Shown here in pieces: positions 28,081 through 38,600 of a stretch of DNA of 64,000 nucleotides. Numbering within the stretch: the first letter of the stretch is position 1; the number at the start of each line of letters is the position of its first letter. The stretch lies in the NCBI GenBank assembly GCA_017428925.1, contig JAFRPY010000050.1:62001-126000 (forward strand). The letters run 5' to 3'. Under the pieces are notes generated by a model. The model had not been told where the DNA came from. It ran no database searches and saw nothing but the letters and a program-made list of their open reading frames with translations. The position numbers and the translations under genes were made by a program. The DNA is from Prevotella sp. Its GTDB lineage: Bacteria; Bacteroidota; Bacteroidia; Bacteroidales; Bacteroidaceae.

Positions 28081-30687
28081 TCATTTAATAGATGGTTTTA
28101 CTTGCAATAATCTCTGAGAGTCATAGAGGAAGAGATAGTCTGGGCAATACTCTCCTCTCGATTTGTTGTACCCGTAGGCCATAGTGAGAGGAGCAGCCAT
28201 GTTACGCTTTATTCGTTTGAGCTGAACATACCCGAATTTGTCCGACCAAAGTATATCTCCATCAGGATATAATATATTGGAATCAGCGAGTAGAGCCACA
28301 TTGTCGTGAATATATTGCTGCATATTTGCCTTATCGAATCCGTCCAGCTCTTGAATAGCCCTGTCTAACCGTTTGAAAACATTTGTAGGAGTGTTCTCGT
28401 CAACTTTGACATCAAGAGCTTTTTGTATTGTCAACAAGGATGCTGCTTTATAATTTGATGCCCAACACCGATAGTCTCTGTTACCTTCATTAATCCAGTC
28501 GCATATAGAGAATACGGCAAGACAAAGCTCAAAAGCGTACTGTTTGTATGACTCATTCTTTTTCTTGATAACACTGTTCTCTTCTGCAAGCAAAGTGGAT
28601 TTCATCAGATACAATGCAAACAGAGAAGTCAGGCGATAGAAGTATTCCGTAGCCGTTTTGCGGTACGAAGCAGACCTCTTTAATTCAATCAGTGAGCGTT
28701 CCTCGCTTTCACAACTCTCAATAATATACCTGTAACTGAACGTTCTGTATAGGAAGAATACGGCAGTCATGTATTTCTTCAGGGTTTCCATCAGAGGAAT
28801 TTCATTTTTGACTACTTTATCGGAGAGGGCAATACTTTCAAGATGGGTGATGTATTTATCAAACATCTTGTTTACCCGTTGTTCTGTTTCCGAAGCGTTC
28901 TTTTGTGTTCTGACAGAAGTCTTCTGAGACTTGTTTTTCTCTCTGCCTTCAGATTTTCGTACATCTTCTGTTTCTTCTTCGTCGATATCCTCATCCTCTT
29001 TCTCTTTTGAGCTTCTGGATATATACGAAATCATACTGTCAAAAAGCATTGAGGATTGGGACGCACTTTTTTCTCCTTTACGCATACCCCTATCACCAGT
29101 TATGCCAGTGCCGTCATCTTTCAAATAATCAGTCAAAGAACTGAAGGCATGACCGTCTTCGTTCTCTGTCGTTTTTTCAACAATGGTCTCTGTACTGCTC
29201 TTCGCTGACAGCTTTGTTTCGGTATCATTCAGTATTTGCTCAATGAAACGTAGAACCTCGCCGTTTATGAACTTCCCAGCTTCGATTTCTCTGTATCTTT
29301 TCCTCTTGTATTCAGATTCAGGAAAAGGGTTGTTCACTTCCATAGTCTCAGAGGGAATAACAAATTGACGATTGGAGATCAGTTCCCCTTTGCTATTTGT
29401 TATCTCTACATATAGTGGATTTACTGCGTCTTTGAATATCCCACTTATTTTATTATTCCCTTGCTTAATACTCTTATGAACTGTTTGTAACGCTTTGCGG
29501 TTCCCTGAATAGAAGGTGATAGTCGCACCAACCGCATCTGCAGAATTATCTATTGTGAGGTCATAGTTGTTATACAAGTAAGAAGCTTCCTTTACCCATA
29601 GGGTTATTGGAGCATGACTACTTGTAGTATCTTGCGTTTCTGTCTTCTTAATGTCATTTGTACGAATTGGATCTGTTAGGACAAAACCTGTCATCTTGAA
29701 ATAGTCAGTAGTTGGTGACTTGAATCCCACACTTGCTTCATGATTTGTTGGTATAACCCCAGGCAAACCAAATGCTGCTACTGAAGCGTTAGCACTTCCG
29801 CATAGCATATAATGGTTGGCCTCTCCCTCGAAGAAAAAGCATTTAGAATGGAAATAATCCTGGTATCTTCTTTCAGATGCTTTGATAATATTATCCCATT
29901 TGTATAGCTTTACATAATCAGGAATATTCCCAAGCTTTGGCAAAGATCCAAATCCTTCTTCTATAATCAGCCGAATCTCTTGGGGCTTATATTGGTTATA
30001 CAGAGCCTTAATGAGTTCCGCTTTGCTATCATAGAATGGCGACATGACAGTTATACTCTTTATCTTGTCATCACCTATCCAATCCCTACATTGGTCATAT
30101 AGAGAGATGGACTGGTTAGTGAAGAATCTAATACTATCCTCCCCAATTAAATGCTCTGCAACAGGTTCGTCATAGTCATTCCTGAGAAGGTCACAGTTCT
30201 CTTCAATCGAGTAGATAATATTGTCTGCCTCTTCCCCAAGACCCTGATATAGGCTCTTGAGATAACTCCAAACATTCCGAATGAAAGGGTATGCCGGGCT
30301 TTCAATACTTTCAACCATGACAGGTGACCATACTTCAAGGTTCCTTCCATGTCCCATAATCGTTAAGTTTCCCGATCCAACCAGAACCAAAACGCTCTCC
30401 CTGCCTGCGTAGAACTGTATTTTGGGATGGAAAGCTCCCTTCATCTTATAGCCATGTAAGCTGAAATCCAAGGGCCTTCTTCCGCTGAAAGCTTTGCTGA
30501 ACTTCAGTAGTTGGTCTGAAAGACAATCAGAATCAACCAAAGCAGAAACGAAATTGACACCCTTTGCCGATAAAGACCGCAACAGTTGTATTTCCCAATA
30601 ATAGAGGTTTATTGAGAATGAAGTCATCAAAGCAGAATGGAACTTCCCTGATGGAATCTCTTTTATCAGTTGTCTCTGGTCAATCAT
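28081..30687 (-). CDS. Phospholipase D-like (HKD) nuclease-family protein, 868 aa
   Basis: Two PLD-type half sites are visible: FHPKIQFY with VGSGNLT (His87, Lys89, GSGN 104-107) and, near residue 285, DYFHSKCFFF with CGSANAS. Both keep H-x-K and G-S-x-N, as in PLD-type restriction and defence nucleases rather than lipases. A long Ser/Glu/Lys-rich linker (about residues 520-620) precedes a helical C-terminal domain. The gene starts inside the stop of the upstream 511-aa gene (ATGA overlap), so both proteins are probably made as a pair. DNA cleavage is the likely activity. Confidence 0.8.
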   Translation of the reverse strand: MIDQRQLIKEIPSGKFHSALMTSFSINLYYWEIQLLRSLSAKGVNFVSALVDSDCLSDQLLKFSKAFSGRRPLDFSLHGYKMKGAFHPKIQFYAGRESVLVLVGSGNLTIMGHGRNLEVWSPVMVESIESPAYPFIRNVWSYLKSLYQGLGEEADNIIYSIEENCDLLRNDYDEPVAEHLIGEDSIRFFTNQSISLYDQCRDWIGDDKIKSITVMSPFYDSKAELIKALYNQYKPQEIRLIIEEGFGSLPKLGNIPDYVKLYKWDNIIKASERRYQDYFHSKCFFFEGEANHYMLCGSANASVAAFGLPGVIPTNHEASVGFKSPTTDYFKMTGFVLTDPIRTNDIKKTETQDTTSSHAPITLWVKEASYLYNNYDLTIDNSADAVGATITFYSGNRKALQTVHKSIKQGNNKISGIFKDAVNPLYVEITNSKGELISNRQFVIPSETMEVNNPFPESEYKRKRYREIEAGKFINGEVLRFIEQILNDTETKLSAKSSTETIVEKTTENEDGHAFSSLTDYLKDDGTGITGDRGMRKGEKSASQSSMLFDSMISYISRSSKEKEDEDIDEEETEDVRKSEGREKNKSQKTSVRTQKNASETEQRVNKMFDKYITHLESIALSDKVVKNEIPLMETLKKYMTAVFFLYRTFSYRYIIESCESEERSLIELKRSASYRKTATEYFYRLTSLFALYLMKSTLLAEENSVIKKKNESYKQYAFELCLAVFSICDWINEGNRDYRCWASNYKAASLLTIQKALDVKVDENTPTNVFKRLDRAIQELDGFDKANMQQYIHDNVALLADSNILYPDGDILWSDKFGYVQLKRIKRNMAAPLTMAYGYNKSRGEYCPDYLFLYDSQRLLQVKPSIK

Positions 30688-32219
30688 TGCTGCATCAATA
30701 TTTGGGTTCCACGTTCAGTTATGGCATAGTATTCACCATTCTTTTCTATCCACTTGATATCTTCTATGTATTGCAGAACATTCTGCAAACGCGGTGAAGT
30801 CCTTATCGGGTCTGGCCGTCTCAGTTGCCATATCAAGCCATCGTCAACCATGTAATTATGCACGATACCTTGACCTATAGATGACTTGGAATATGAACTC
30901 CGCAGATGTTCATTGATAGCCGAATAAATGCAATCCTCGGCAAACGACCAGTCACATTTCTTGTTCTCATCGCCAACCAGCCTAATCAAAAGTGAAGGAC
31001 CGAAGCCTGGATGATGAACGTCATATATGTCATTCGCATATTCCAACAATTTGTTTAGATGTTTGTTGGTTGATTTGTAAAGAGCTACCAGCAATTTTGA
31101 AGCCACATATACTACTGCTCCATAAGCCTTCTCCTTATAGCAAGATTGCAATTCTTCGTAGAGCTCATATATACCGTAACTGTCAATAGTTGGATTATCG
31201 TAATCGTTGTACCCCTTTTCAAGTCTGTCAAGCACAGCATCCAGTGGCTGCGGTTCTTCTGTGGTAGAATACAACAGGGCAAAGTGGTGTCCTTCGTAAG
31301 CAGCATGAGAGAGTTCATTCAGTTCATACAAGAACCATGAAAGTTGTTCTTCTGTCACTTCCAGATTAGAATCCAATGCAGAAAGGAAATTACTTTTTAG
31401 GAACGACAGAACAAATTGCCGTCTATCAACAGTTGCCCCTTCATTCTGAATATACCTCAGCAGTAGTTTGATGGTCGATATTCTATGGTTTATATCGTTA
31501 CCTGTTATATTCTGCCGTTCTGGTTTGCTGAATATACTCTCGTATTCTGACAATTCTTCCGAATTGTCTATAAGATGAAGAGCCAGACATTTGAATTCCA
31601 CAAGTTTATCTCTGTCAATTAGTCCAGAACTGATAGAGTCCCAGAACAAATTTTCTTGTTTCTTTGAGAGTGACTGACGAAAGATTTCACATAAGCGCAG
31701 CCCTTCAGATGTAACCCTATAAGTGAGATGATTGGCATCTGGCAGGAATATCAGTTTTAATTGAGTAAGGACTCCAATAAAGTACTGACCAAAGACTCCT
31801 AACCTATTTTGCCAATATACTTTCGGCTTGTTTTCTATATCTGCTCCTTCTGCCAAGTTCAGCACCTCTGCATTGATGTTTCTTTGGGCAAATATACTTC
31901 CACTAACGCCATTGACAAGAGGATAATTGTATTGCATCGCATATGCTAGCAACAGTTCACCTCGCCTAATATATTTGATTTGTTCTTTAGGATTGTCTAT
32001 CTTTGACGGATTGGTTGCCTGAAGCCTTTCTGCAATAAACGTCATCAGCCAACAGAAGAAACCATTATACCGAATCCGTACGGTCATGTTTGTAACGCCC
32101 TTAACCATATTGTCATATATGACGACGCTACTATTTTGCACAGCTAAAGGGTCTCGACCAGTCTTACTAGTCGTTTCAGCTCCCCAGAACGGGAATGGTT
32201 TATTGCTGGCTTCGTACAT
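30684..32219 (-). CDS. Hypothetical protein, 511 aa, partner of the PLD protein
   Basis: Begins MYEASNKPFPFWGAET. The N-terminal part is predicted helical, with LTYRVTSEGLRLCEIFRQSL looking like a winged-helix segment. The C-terminus (RLQNVLQYIEDIKWIEKNGE, then YYAITERGTQIL) also reads like a winged helix. No catalytic residues are recognised. The 4-bp ATGA overlap with the PLD gene argues for a stoichiometric complex, with this protein perhaps providing DNA recognition. That role is inference. Confidence 0.65.
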   Translation of the reverse strand: MYEASNKPFPFWGAETTSKTGRDPLAVQNSSVVIYDNMVKGVTNMTVRIRYNGFFCWLMTFIAERLQATNPSKIDNPKEQIKYIRRGELLLAYAMQYNYPLVNGVSGSIFAQRNINAEVLNLAEGADIENKPKVYWQNRLGVFGQYFIGVLTQLKLIFLPDANHLTYRVTSEGLRLCEIFRQSLSKKQENLFWDSISSGLIDRDKLVEFKCLALHLIDNSEELSEYESIFSKPERQNITGNDINHRISTIKLLLRYIQNEGATVDRRQFVLSFLKSNFLSALDSNLEVTEEQLSWFLYELNELSHAAYEGHHFALLYSTTEEPQPLDAVLDRLEKGYNDYDNPTIDSYGIYELYEELQSCYKEKAYGAVVYVASKLLVALYKSTNKHLNKLLEYANDIYDVHHPGFGPSLLIRLVGDENKKCDWSFAEDCIYSAINEHLRSSYSKSSIGQGIVHNYMVDDGLIWQLRRPDPIRTSPRLQNVLQYIEDIKWIEKNGEYYAITERGTQILMQQ

Positions 32220-32231
32220 CTCTATTTGTTT

Positions 32232-32873
32232 TTATTCTTCAAACGGATACGTTTCGTCGTAGATTTCACTCAACAGGCGGTCGTTGAAAAGCCAGTGAGG
32301 TGTGGGCTGGATATGTTTGACCTTGTAGCCCTTCAGCTTTGCGGACAACGCACTAATGGATGTCTCTTCACCTTCATAGCACACTTTGCGCTCAGACAGG
32401 ATGGTTACAGAAATAGATGGGTCATCTTTCCAGATGAGTATATCACCTTTCTGTAAACCCATTTCGTAGAAATTTAGCGGTGGACGCTTGGCCTGTGCTT
32501 TCGAGCTGGCAGCCTTGTCCTCGTCGGTGAGATCATTTTGGATCTCCTCGCTCACATCTTCCGTCACATCTTCGTGGTGGAATAGTTCCAGGATGGCTTG
32601 TGCCTGCTCCACATTGATACGAAAGAACTCACGGTTCTGATTGATGCGCTGTGGGTCAAAGGCTTTATGAAGGGCTTTCTCAATTTTGAGACAGTCACTT
32701 TTCTTGACTTTGCACGCGAACTTACATTCAAAAGGAACGGGAACGCCAGTGGTATAGAGTTCTTTCATCCTTTTGTCTATATCTTCCTGCGTCGTCATGC
32801 CAATCTTTACAAGACCTGGCATCACAGGATTTGTCAGCAGATAAACTATTCCGTATTCCATATTATTCGTCAT
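32232..32873 (-). CDS. GIY-YIG nuclease-like (T5orf172/MUG113 type) protein
   Basis: 213 aa. The N-terminal 90 residues fit the GIY-YIG fold of the T5orf172 group: YGIVYLLTN, GLVKIGMT, then RMKELYTTGVPVPFE and KALHKAFDPQR with NREFFRI. The C-terminal part (from about 130) has LQKGDILIWKDDPSISVTIL and is a separate small domain found near restriction systems. The stop/start region overlaps hsdR by 4 bp, so it is translated with the type I system and may add a nicking or accessory activity. Confidence 0.75.
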   Translation of the reverse strand: MTNNMEYGIVYLLTNPVMPGLVKIGMTTQEDIDKRMKELYTTGVPVPFECKFACKVKKSDCLKIEKALHKAFDPQRINQNREFFRINVEQAQAILELFHHEDVTEDVSEEIQNDLTDEDKAASSKAQAKRPPLNFYEMGLQKGDILIWKDDPSISVTILSERKVCYEGEETSISALSAKLKGYKVKHIQPTPHWLFNDRLLSEIYDETYPFEE

Positions 32874-35800
32874 TCTTTTGTTATACTTTCAATGGTCGTC
32901 ACAAAGGGCATATATCTGATTTCACCTCTTCTCTGAGTTTTGAGGATGTCGATGTTATCTAAACCATATGGGCATTGTGGATTATACTCAAGCAGAAGGA
33001 ACTTGACTGCATCTTTCTCCAGTCTTTTGAGGTAATCAGACGGAACTTTGTCTGGCTCCACCAACATAGGCTCATTTATTAATCGATAAGCTTGGGGATT
33101 GCTCCAGTAATGGAACATCAGATACTTCAAGCTCTTATATGCCGCCATCTGTTCATCTTTCAATAAGTCCTCCTTTATACCTATAGCAATCTTTCCTGCA
33201 GCCTCTGTTTTCTGACGGGCTTGTGGTTGGCCGATGGCATACATCAGTATCAGATCAAGTTTTTCAGCAATCAAATCCTTCAGATTTGTCTTTGGCAAAT
33301 CAACAGGGATGCTTCCATATATAAAGATATCTTCCGCTGCCATCAGAGGCTCGAATTCCACATCTTCGTGACGATGCAATGGAATGACGGTCGCATCTCG
33401 CTGCTCTGCATCATACCCCGCAGTCTCCAGTTCTGTTATATTCATACCCGTCACAAACAAATACATGTCGATGACTATACGCAGAGCTGCATCCACTTCC
33501 TGCTCTGAAATATGAATGCTGCCGTGCGACTCTTCGTTTCGTAGTTGCCTAACCATCGTAAGCCGCTGATAGAATTCCTGAAATGCGGGATTGGGATTGT
33601 ACTTCAAACCCTTTAGTGCAGGGAATGCAAATATCGCATTTGAGAGTGTTGCACCTTGTCCTTCTTCCCTGGCAGTCAATTCCTCGCCATGTATTAAATA
33701 ATAGAGCTTCTTTAGGTAAACCTCATAGCGCATCAACAGCATGTCCAGATACATTCTTTTATCAGTCAAGGATAATCCTTCTGCCATGCACACCATGTTT
33801 AACGACTCTTTCACCACACTATCCATGCCGTCAAGACTTGGCAAAGATGGTGTGTTCAACACCATGAAGAGGTTTCGAGTGGTTTCATTAAAGCTACGCA
33901 TATACCGTGACAAACTTTTGAAGTGGCTAGCGAATGTTTCAATGATTCTCTGTCGGAGATTTTTCTCATTATATTCAGGACGCATCTTCCGACGGGCTAA
34001 TTCCATCAGGGTCTCCATAGAGAACTCACCTGATACTGTTCCCGTAGATGTGGTATCGTAGTCGAAGTCCGACTCTCCATTCTCTACATGGTGCAAGTCT
34101 GCCAAGAAGATAGCGAATAGCTGTTCGGCATTGTCGATGAGCATCTGCTTGAAACGTTCCACCTGAACAAAGTCTGTACGAGTCCTCAGACTACGACGAT
34201 ATCTCGACTGTACCTTTTTATACTCTACAAACTTTTCATCTTCCGTGTAGTTGTCGTCCTTAGCATAAGCACAGAATTCCTGGTCAGCCTTAATATATTG
34301 GAACATCAGACCGATTTCCTTCAACCACAACTGAGCTTGTTCAGCAGACAGTTGTTCTGACTCATGCAACTTTTGCAGAATAGCCAGCACCTGCTCCATA
34401 CTCTTTCCTTTCGGACGTTGAGGGCCAGAACCGCCACGTGGTCCATGCCCTCCACCTCCGCCATCGCTGCCATCATCATCGACCAATGTGATACCCGGCT
34501 CTTCGTCGCTGTCTATTACTTCAAACTCGTATGGCTCTTCGATATTTCGATTTGCCACCTCTCTGTAGATATGACAGTAGATTTGCCAGAACATCAAGAA
34601 AACCTCATCGTAATACTTGCTGTCAATCACAAAAACGTCTTGCAACATACGGATGCTAGAGAAGTAATGCCCTACCGAGTTACGCAGTTCACGGGCTGTA
34701 TTTATTTCTGGAATATAGTCGGCATCTGTGGACTTTAAGTTGTTCTCCTCGTTGTGTTTCTTTGCTGCCGCTTCCTGATTGAAACACTGCTCAATCCAAC
34801 GACGCAGCCCATCTTCCATCTCCAGCACAAACTGTGTGTCTTCACGTTCGCGCTGATAACGAGAGAACCACTGTTGAGAAGGTTCACTGGCTTGCATCTG
34901 TCTGTAAAGAAGTGCAACTAGTCTGGCTTCACCTTCAGGATTGAAATCAGATACAACCATGTCTTCGTATTCCCTGAATGCCGTTTTGATATTGGCAACA
35001 TTAACGTTCTTCCACGAGCAATCCACGATATGGCAGTCTTCCTTGTGTTTGTTGTATTTACGATTCACACGACTGATGGTCTGTATGGCATTGATGCCGC
35101 TGATTTCTTTGTCAAGGAATAGCGTATGTAACTTCGGCTCGTCGAAGCCTGTTTGCAACTTATCGACCACAATAATCAATCCGTTCTTTGCCTGTCGGAA
35201 GTTCTGAATTACCTTTTCTTCACTCACTCCGCCATTTAGTGTGGCACACGACTCATGCCGCTGGTCATCACTATAAACAATGGCGATAGGTGCATCCTTG
35301 TATTTCCTGAACTCCGGTTCCTCGCATTTCTTGGCATACAGGTCACGGATGATATAGAAATATCTGATGGCATTGGGTATGCTTGTTACAGCTAACATAG
35401 CTTTACCCTCACCACGAATCTTCTTATAAACCAGACTTACCAAACGCTCTACAACGAATGATGCTATCTTCTTCATTCGTTCCTCCAAATCGTAGATTTT
35501 CTGTTTTCGTAGAACGATGTCGATGTCCTCTTCATCACTATCCTCTACACCTTCTGGTAGTTGAAAATCTACAGGAACAGCATAAGGTATGATAACCTTT
35601 GTCGGATCCAGGATGAAGCCGTCTTCTATGGCTTCACGCATCGTATAGCAGTCGAATGGCACCCAGAAATGCTTTGTCATGGTCATTTTGAACTCACCGA
35701 ACTTGCTCAGCGTCTCTTTACTTGGAGTAGCCGTAAAACCAATCAGCAGGTTTTTCTTTACGACAGTCTGACTGCCAACATTGAAAGTCTGCTGCAAACG

Positions 35801-37366
35801 GGCGAAGATATCAATCATCTCCTGATTGTTCTCGCCTGAGTTGCTGCGATGTATCTCATCTATAAGGAATGCCACGCGCATCTGCTTCAGCTTCTTTCCT
35901 GCTGCAGACAAAGCGTCTTGCAGGTCAAGGAACTTCTGGATATTAACAACGATAATGCGGATTTTGCTATCCAATGCGGTGATGAAAGTATCTCTGTCAA
36001 CAGCTTCCACGAACATAGATTTGTCAATGTTCATGTTCATCATCATGGTATCCAACTGGTCGCGCAGCTGCAACCTGTCAACGACTATCATCACCTTATC
36101 GTAGGCTAATTTGCCCTCGTAGCGGTAGTCTTTCAGCTGTAAGGCTGTCCAACCTATAATATTGCTCTTGCCAAAGCCTGCAGCATACTGCATCAACAAT
36201 GAATAGACATATTTGTTATTGCAATAGCGCTCACGAAGCAGGATATACTCTTCTATCTTTGGGCCCGGAATGCCCAGTGTTTGCATTTCCTTACGCAGTT
36301 TATTGATATAATAGTTGGGCTCTTTCTCATGGTCCAACATTTCCTGAATGCGGCCCATAATCTTGTCACATCCGAACTTCTGTTTCGGACGTGGAGCAAT
36401 CAAATGCCCAGTATTAGATGTACGTTCCTTGACTCCATCCTTTTTCACATATTTGTATTCGATGAAATTATAGTAGAGAATTTCTTTTTCAATCATCTTC
36501 TTGGAGTACAAAGCTCGCATCACTTCCTCAAAGCGTTGCTTTTCATCCAGCGACAGAGAACTGATAGGATAAGGCTTGAAAGGTTCAAGAATGAGCGGAG
36601 TCAATTCGTCAACTGTCTTTGGCGCCTCTCCAGCAAACCTTTGGTGTGCAGTATCGAAGAATTGGCTGATACCACGCATCACGTAGGTCTCATTGCAGTC
36701 GGTTGCCGTCAGATGAATGGCTTTATCAAATATAGCCATCACCTCCTTGCGTTGTTTCATCAATTGTGGGTCACGCTTTTCCTGTTCTGTCAGTGCCTTT
36801 ACTGTAGCCAAATAGTCCTTCGCCACTTTTTGCCGTCCATTATCGCGGGCTGTCTGTCCTTTAGTAACAGACTTTAGCTCCATGTAGCCCAGATAAATTC
36901 CATTCAGGAAGAACATCACGTCGGGACGGATACCATACAGCTTTACGTCATCCACCTTCAGCGTATGGCTTGACTCTTCTACCGCACAGAAAATATTCTG
37001 TTTGAACTCTTCATCTCCTTTCAGTTCCGTTCCTGAGACATAGAATAGCCAAACCTTCTCACCTTCAAAGGTGATACTCTTGTGCGAGTTGATGAATGTA
37101 GCAACGTTCTGTGAATCTAAAAGCGACTCCTTCACCTTATCTTTCAGGGCCGTTTGCAGTTTCTGTTCGTCATGACCGAACTTTGGCAACAGCCGCGTCC
37201 AGGTGTCGGGCTGGCTGTTCTTGACAAACTCGCCCAACACGGAAGGGATAAACAAATCGTTACTCACCACGATATTGCTCACGTTGCGATAGCCCAAGCC
37301 ATCCTTTTCCTCTTGGCGGCAAAGGAATTCCATCACGTAGTCATGCTGTATCTTCAGTTCGTTCAT
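32870..37366 (-). CDS. hsdR: Type I restriction enzyme, R subunit (long form)
   Basis: 1498 aa, clearly longer than the usual 1000-1100 aa. HsdR_N nuclease motifs: GIRPDV (Asp149) and YMELKS (Glu163, Lys165). The translocase motor has AAGFGKSN (Walker A type), FLIDEIHRS (DEIH) and GFTATPSKE. A Gly-rich linker (GSDGGGGGHG) lies past the motor. The extra C-terminal region contains RNEESHG (Arg1276-His1281), which matches the R-x4-H pattern of HEPN-type RNases. HsdR with HsdM and HsdS translocates and cuts unmethylated DNA. The gene lies between hsdS and the GIY-YIG gene. Confidence 0.9.
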   Translation of the reverse strand: MNELKIQHDYVMEFLCRQEEKDGLGYRNVSNIVVSNDLFIPSVLGEFVKNSQPDTWTRLLPKFGHDEQKLQTALKDKVKESLLDSQNVATFINSHKSITFEGEKVWLFYVSGTELKGDEEFKQNIFCAVEESSHTLKVDDVKLYGIRPDVMFFLNGIYLGYMELKSVTKGQTARDNGRQKVAKDYLATVKALTEQEKRDPQLMKQRKEVMAIFDKAIHLTATDCNETYVMRGISQFFDTAHQRFAGEAPKTVDELTPLILEPFKPYPISSLSLDEKQRFEEVMRALYSKKMIEKEILYYNFIEYKYVKKDGVKERTSNTGHLIAPRPKQKFGCDKIMGRIQEMLDHEKEPNYYINKLRKEMQTLGIPGPKIEEYILLRERYCNNKYVYSLLMQYAAGFGKSNIIGWTALQLKDYRYEGKLAYDKVMIVVDRLQLRDQLDTMMMNMNIDKSMFVEAVDRDTFITALDSKIRIIVVNIQKFLDLQDALSAAGKKLKQMRVAFLIDEIHRSNSGENNQEMIDIFARLQQTFNVGSQTVVKKNLLIGFTATPSKETLSKFGEFKMTMTKHFWVPFDCYTMREAIEDGFILDPTKVIIPYAVPVDFQLPEGVEDSDEEDIDIVLRKQKIYDLEERMKKIASFVVERLVSLVYKKIRGEGKAMLAVTSIPNAIRYFYIIRDLYAKKCEEPEFRKYKDAPIAIVYSDDQRHESCATLNGGVSEEKVIQNFRQAKNGLIIVVDKLQTGFDEPKLHTLFLDKEISGINAIQTISRVNRKYNKHKEDCHIVDCSWKNVNVANIKTAFREYEDMVVSDFNPEGEARLVALLYRQMQASEPSQQWFSRYQREREDTQFVLEMEDGLRRWIEQCFNQEAAAKKHNEENNLKSTDADYIPEINTARELRNSVGHYFSSIRMLQDVFVIDSKYYDEVFLMFWQIYCHIYREVANRNIEEPYEFEVIDSDEEPGITLVDDDGSDGGGGGHGPRGGSGPQRPKGKSMEQVLAILQKLHESEQLSAEQAQLWLKEIGLMFQYIKADQEFCAYAKDDNYTEDEKFVEYKKVQSRYRRSLRTRTDFVQVERFKQMLIDNAEQLFAIFLADLHHVENGESDFDYDTTSTGTVSGEFSMETLMELARRKMRPEYNEKNLRQRIIETFASHFKSLSRYMRSFNETTRNLFMVLNTPSLPSLDGMDSVVKESLNMVCMAEGLSLTDKRMYLDMLLMRYEVYLKKLYYLIHGEELTAREEGQGATLSNAIFAFPALKGLKYNPNPAFQEFYQRLTMVRQLRNEESHGSIHISEQEVDAALRIVIDMYLFVTGMNITELETAGYDAEQRDATVIPLHRHEDVEFEPLMAAEDIFIYGSIPVDLPKTNLKDLIAEKLDLILMYAIGQPQARQKTEAAGKIAIGIKEDLLKDEQMAAYKSLKYLMFHYWSNPQAYRLINEPMLVEPDKVPSDYLKRLEKDAVKFLLLEYNPQCPYGLDNIDILKTQRRGEIRYMPFVTTIESITKE

Positions 37367-37382
37367 ACGCAGCTTATGTTAT

Positions 37383-38600
37383 TTATACGGCACGTTGGCC
37401 AGTTATTACTTCGTTTATCAATGCACGCTTAAGCCGTTTTGAGGCATCAATCTGCTTACTGATATTCTCAATTGCAGCATCTATCTTTGTACACTTCTCA
37501 TCGAGATAATCTATTATTCTTGTTTGTTCCTCAATAGAAGGAATAGCGATTTCATATGCAATAAGCTTATCTCTTTGCAACTCCGTTTGGTTAGTAGATC
37601 CTTTGGCCATGCATGAATTTATCATGTTATAGCCAATGGAAAGAAGATAATAAAGGAACTTCACACAGAATGTTTTCTTGGGGCTTCTTACGATTGTTAC
37701 ATGCGTATCAGCATAGAATTGTTCATCCTCAATGTTAAAGAAATATAGCTTTCCCAATATGCCACCTCCAGTAGAAGCTATCAACAAATCTCCTTTCTCA
37801 ATCTTTGATTCAGGCTTCATGTAAGACGAATATCGCACTACCTCATGATTAATACAACCAGAACTAAACACCGCTTGATTCATCACAGGGAAGTCACTCT
37901 CATCTACATAATCAGGAGTAGATCCGCGACTCACAAAAGAACATAAATCCTTTATCCTCTTCACCTCCCAATGCTCAGGAATCATCCCTATCCATTCAAT
38001 GCCAGAATCTTTGAGAGAGACATCCGGATTAAGACCACGAGTAACAGCCTGATGAATAATGCTCTTTTTCAGTCGCACATACGCATCCTGTTGCTTCTCC
38101 AAAACATCAATCCGTCCATCTATCTTAGTAAGTTTCTCATCCAGATATTCTACAATATGCTGTTGATTAGAAATGGAAGGTATGTCGAGTTCATATGTTC
38201 GCATGAACAATGGAGAAATCCTTTTGAGACCGCCAACTCCACACATTGTTGCACAAGCACCGTTTTGGAAATTGCTACTTTGTGTGATGTAAAACATATA
38301 GGAATTGAGTACCTTTTTGTTCATACGAAGCACAAAGATCTCTGAACTTCCGAAACCTATGCCTTCTTTCATCTCGTTGGCAATCGCAATGTTTCCATTT
38401 TCAAAGCATGGAGTCACTTTAGCCACCAAAAGGTCTCCATCGCTAAAAAAAGTGTACTTACCTTTCGCCTCTTTGAATGGGATGTCCTGATAATCAATAA
38501 TTCCATTGCGAAGGCTCTCCATTGGAACAAAAGAGACCTCGGCATCAATATTCTTCCCCTTGTATTGAGGATTAAGAACAGAGAAATCTTTCAACCTCAT
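37383..38600 (-). CDS. hsdS: Type I restriction-modification specificity subunit
   Basis: 405 aa. Two target-recognition domains are separated by conserved helical spacers. The spacers read EYLDEKLTKIDGRIDVLEKQ and DYLDEKCTKIDAAIENISKQ and follow the motifs ISNQQHIV and IEEQTRIID. The second TRD begins after SGIEWIGMIPEHW. HsdS gives the methylase and nuclease their DNA sequence; the bipartite target cannot be deduced. It overlaps hsdM by 4 bp. Confidence 0.93.
   Translation of the reverse strand: MRLKDFSVLNPQYKGKNIDAEVSFVPMESLRNGIIDYQDIPFKEAKGKYTFFSDGDLLVAKVTPCFENGNIAIANEMKEGIGFGSSEIFVLRMNKKVLNSYMFYITQSSNFQNGACATMCGVGGLKRISPLFMRTYELDIPSISNQQHIVEYLDEKLTKIDGRIDVLEKQQDAYVRLKKSIIHQAVTRGLNPDVSLKDSGIEWIGMIPEHWEVKRIKDLCSFVSRGSTPDYVDESDFPVMNQAVFSSGCINHEVVRYSSYMKPESKIEKGDLLIASTGGGILGKLYFFNIEDEQFYADTHVTIVRSPKKTFCVKFLYYLLSIGYNMINSCMAKGSTNQTELQRDKLIAYEIAIPSIEEQTRIIDYLDEKCTKIDAAIENISKQIDASKRLKRALINEVITGQRAV

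Noticed and set aside
19401-32219. Dpd (7-deazaguanine DNA modification) system
   Set aside because: RecQ-like and PLD proteins also occur there, but no DpdA-like transglycosylase or preQ0 pathway gene is seen.
28081-37366. DISARM system
   Set aside because: A PLD protein and helicase are present, but no DUF1998 (DrmB) gene or DrmA-like helicase is recognised; the helicase here is HsdR.
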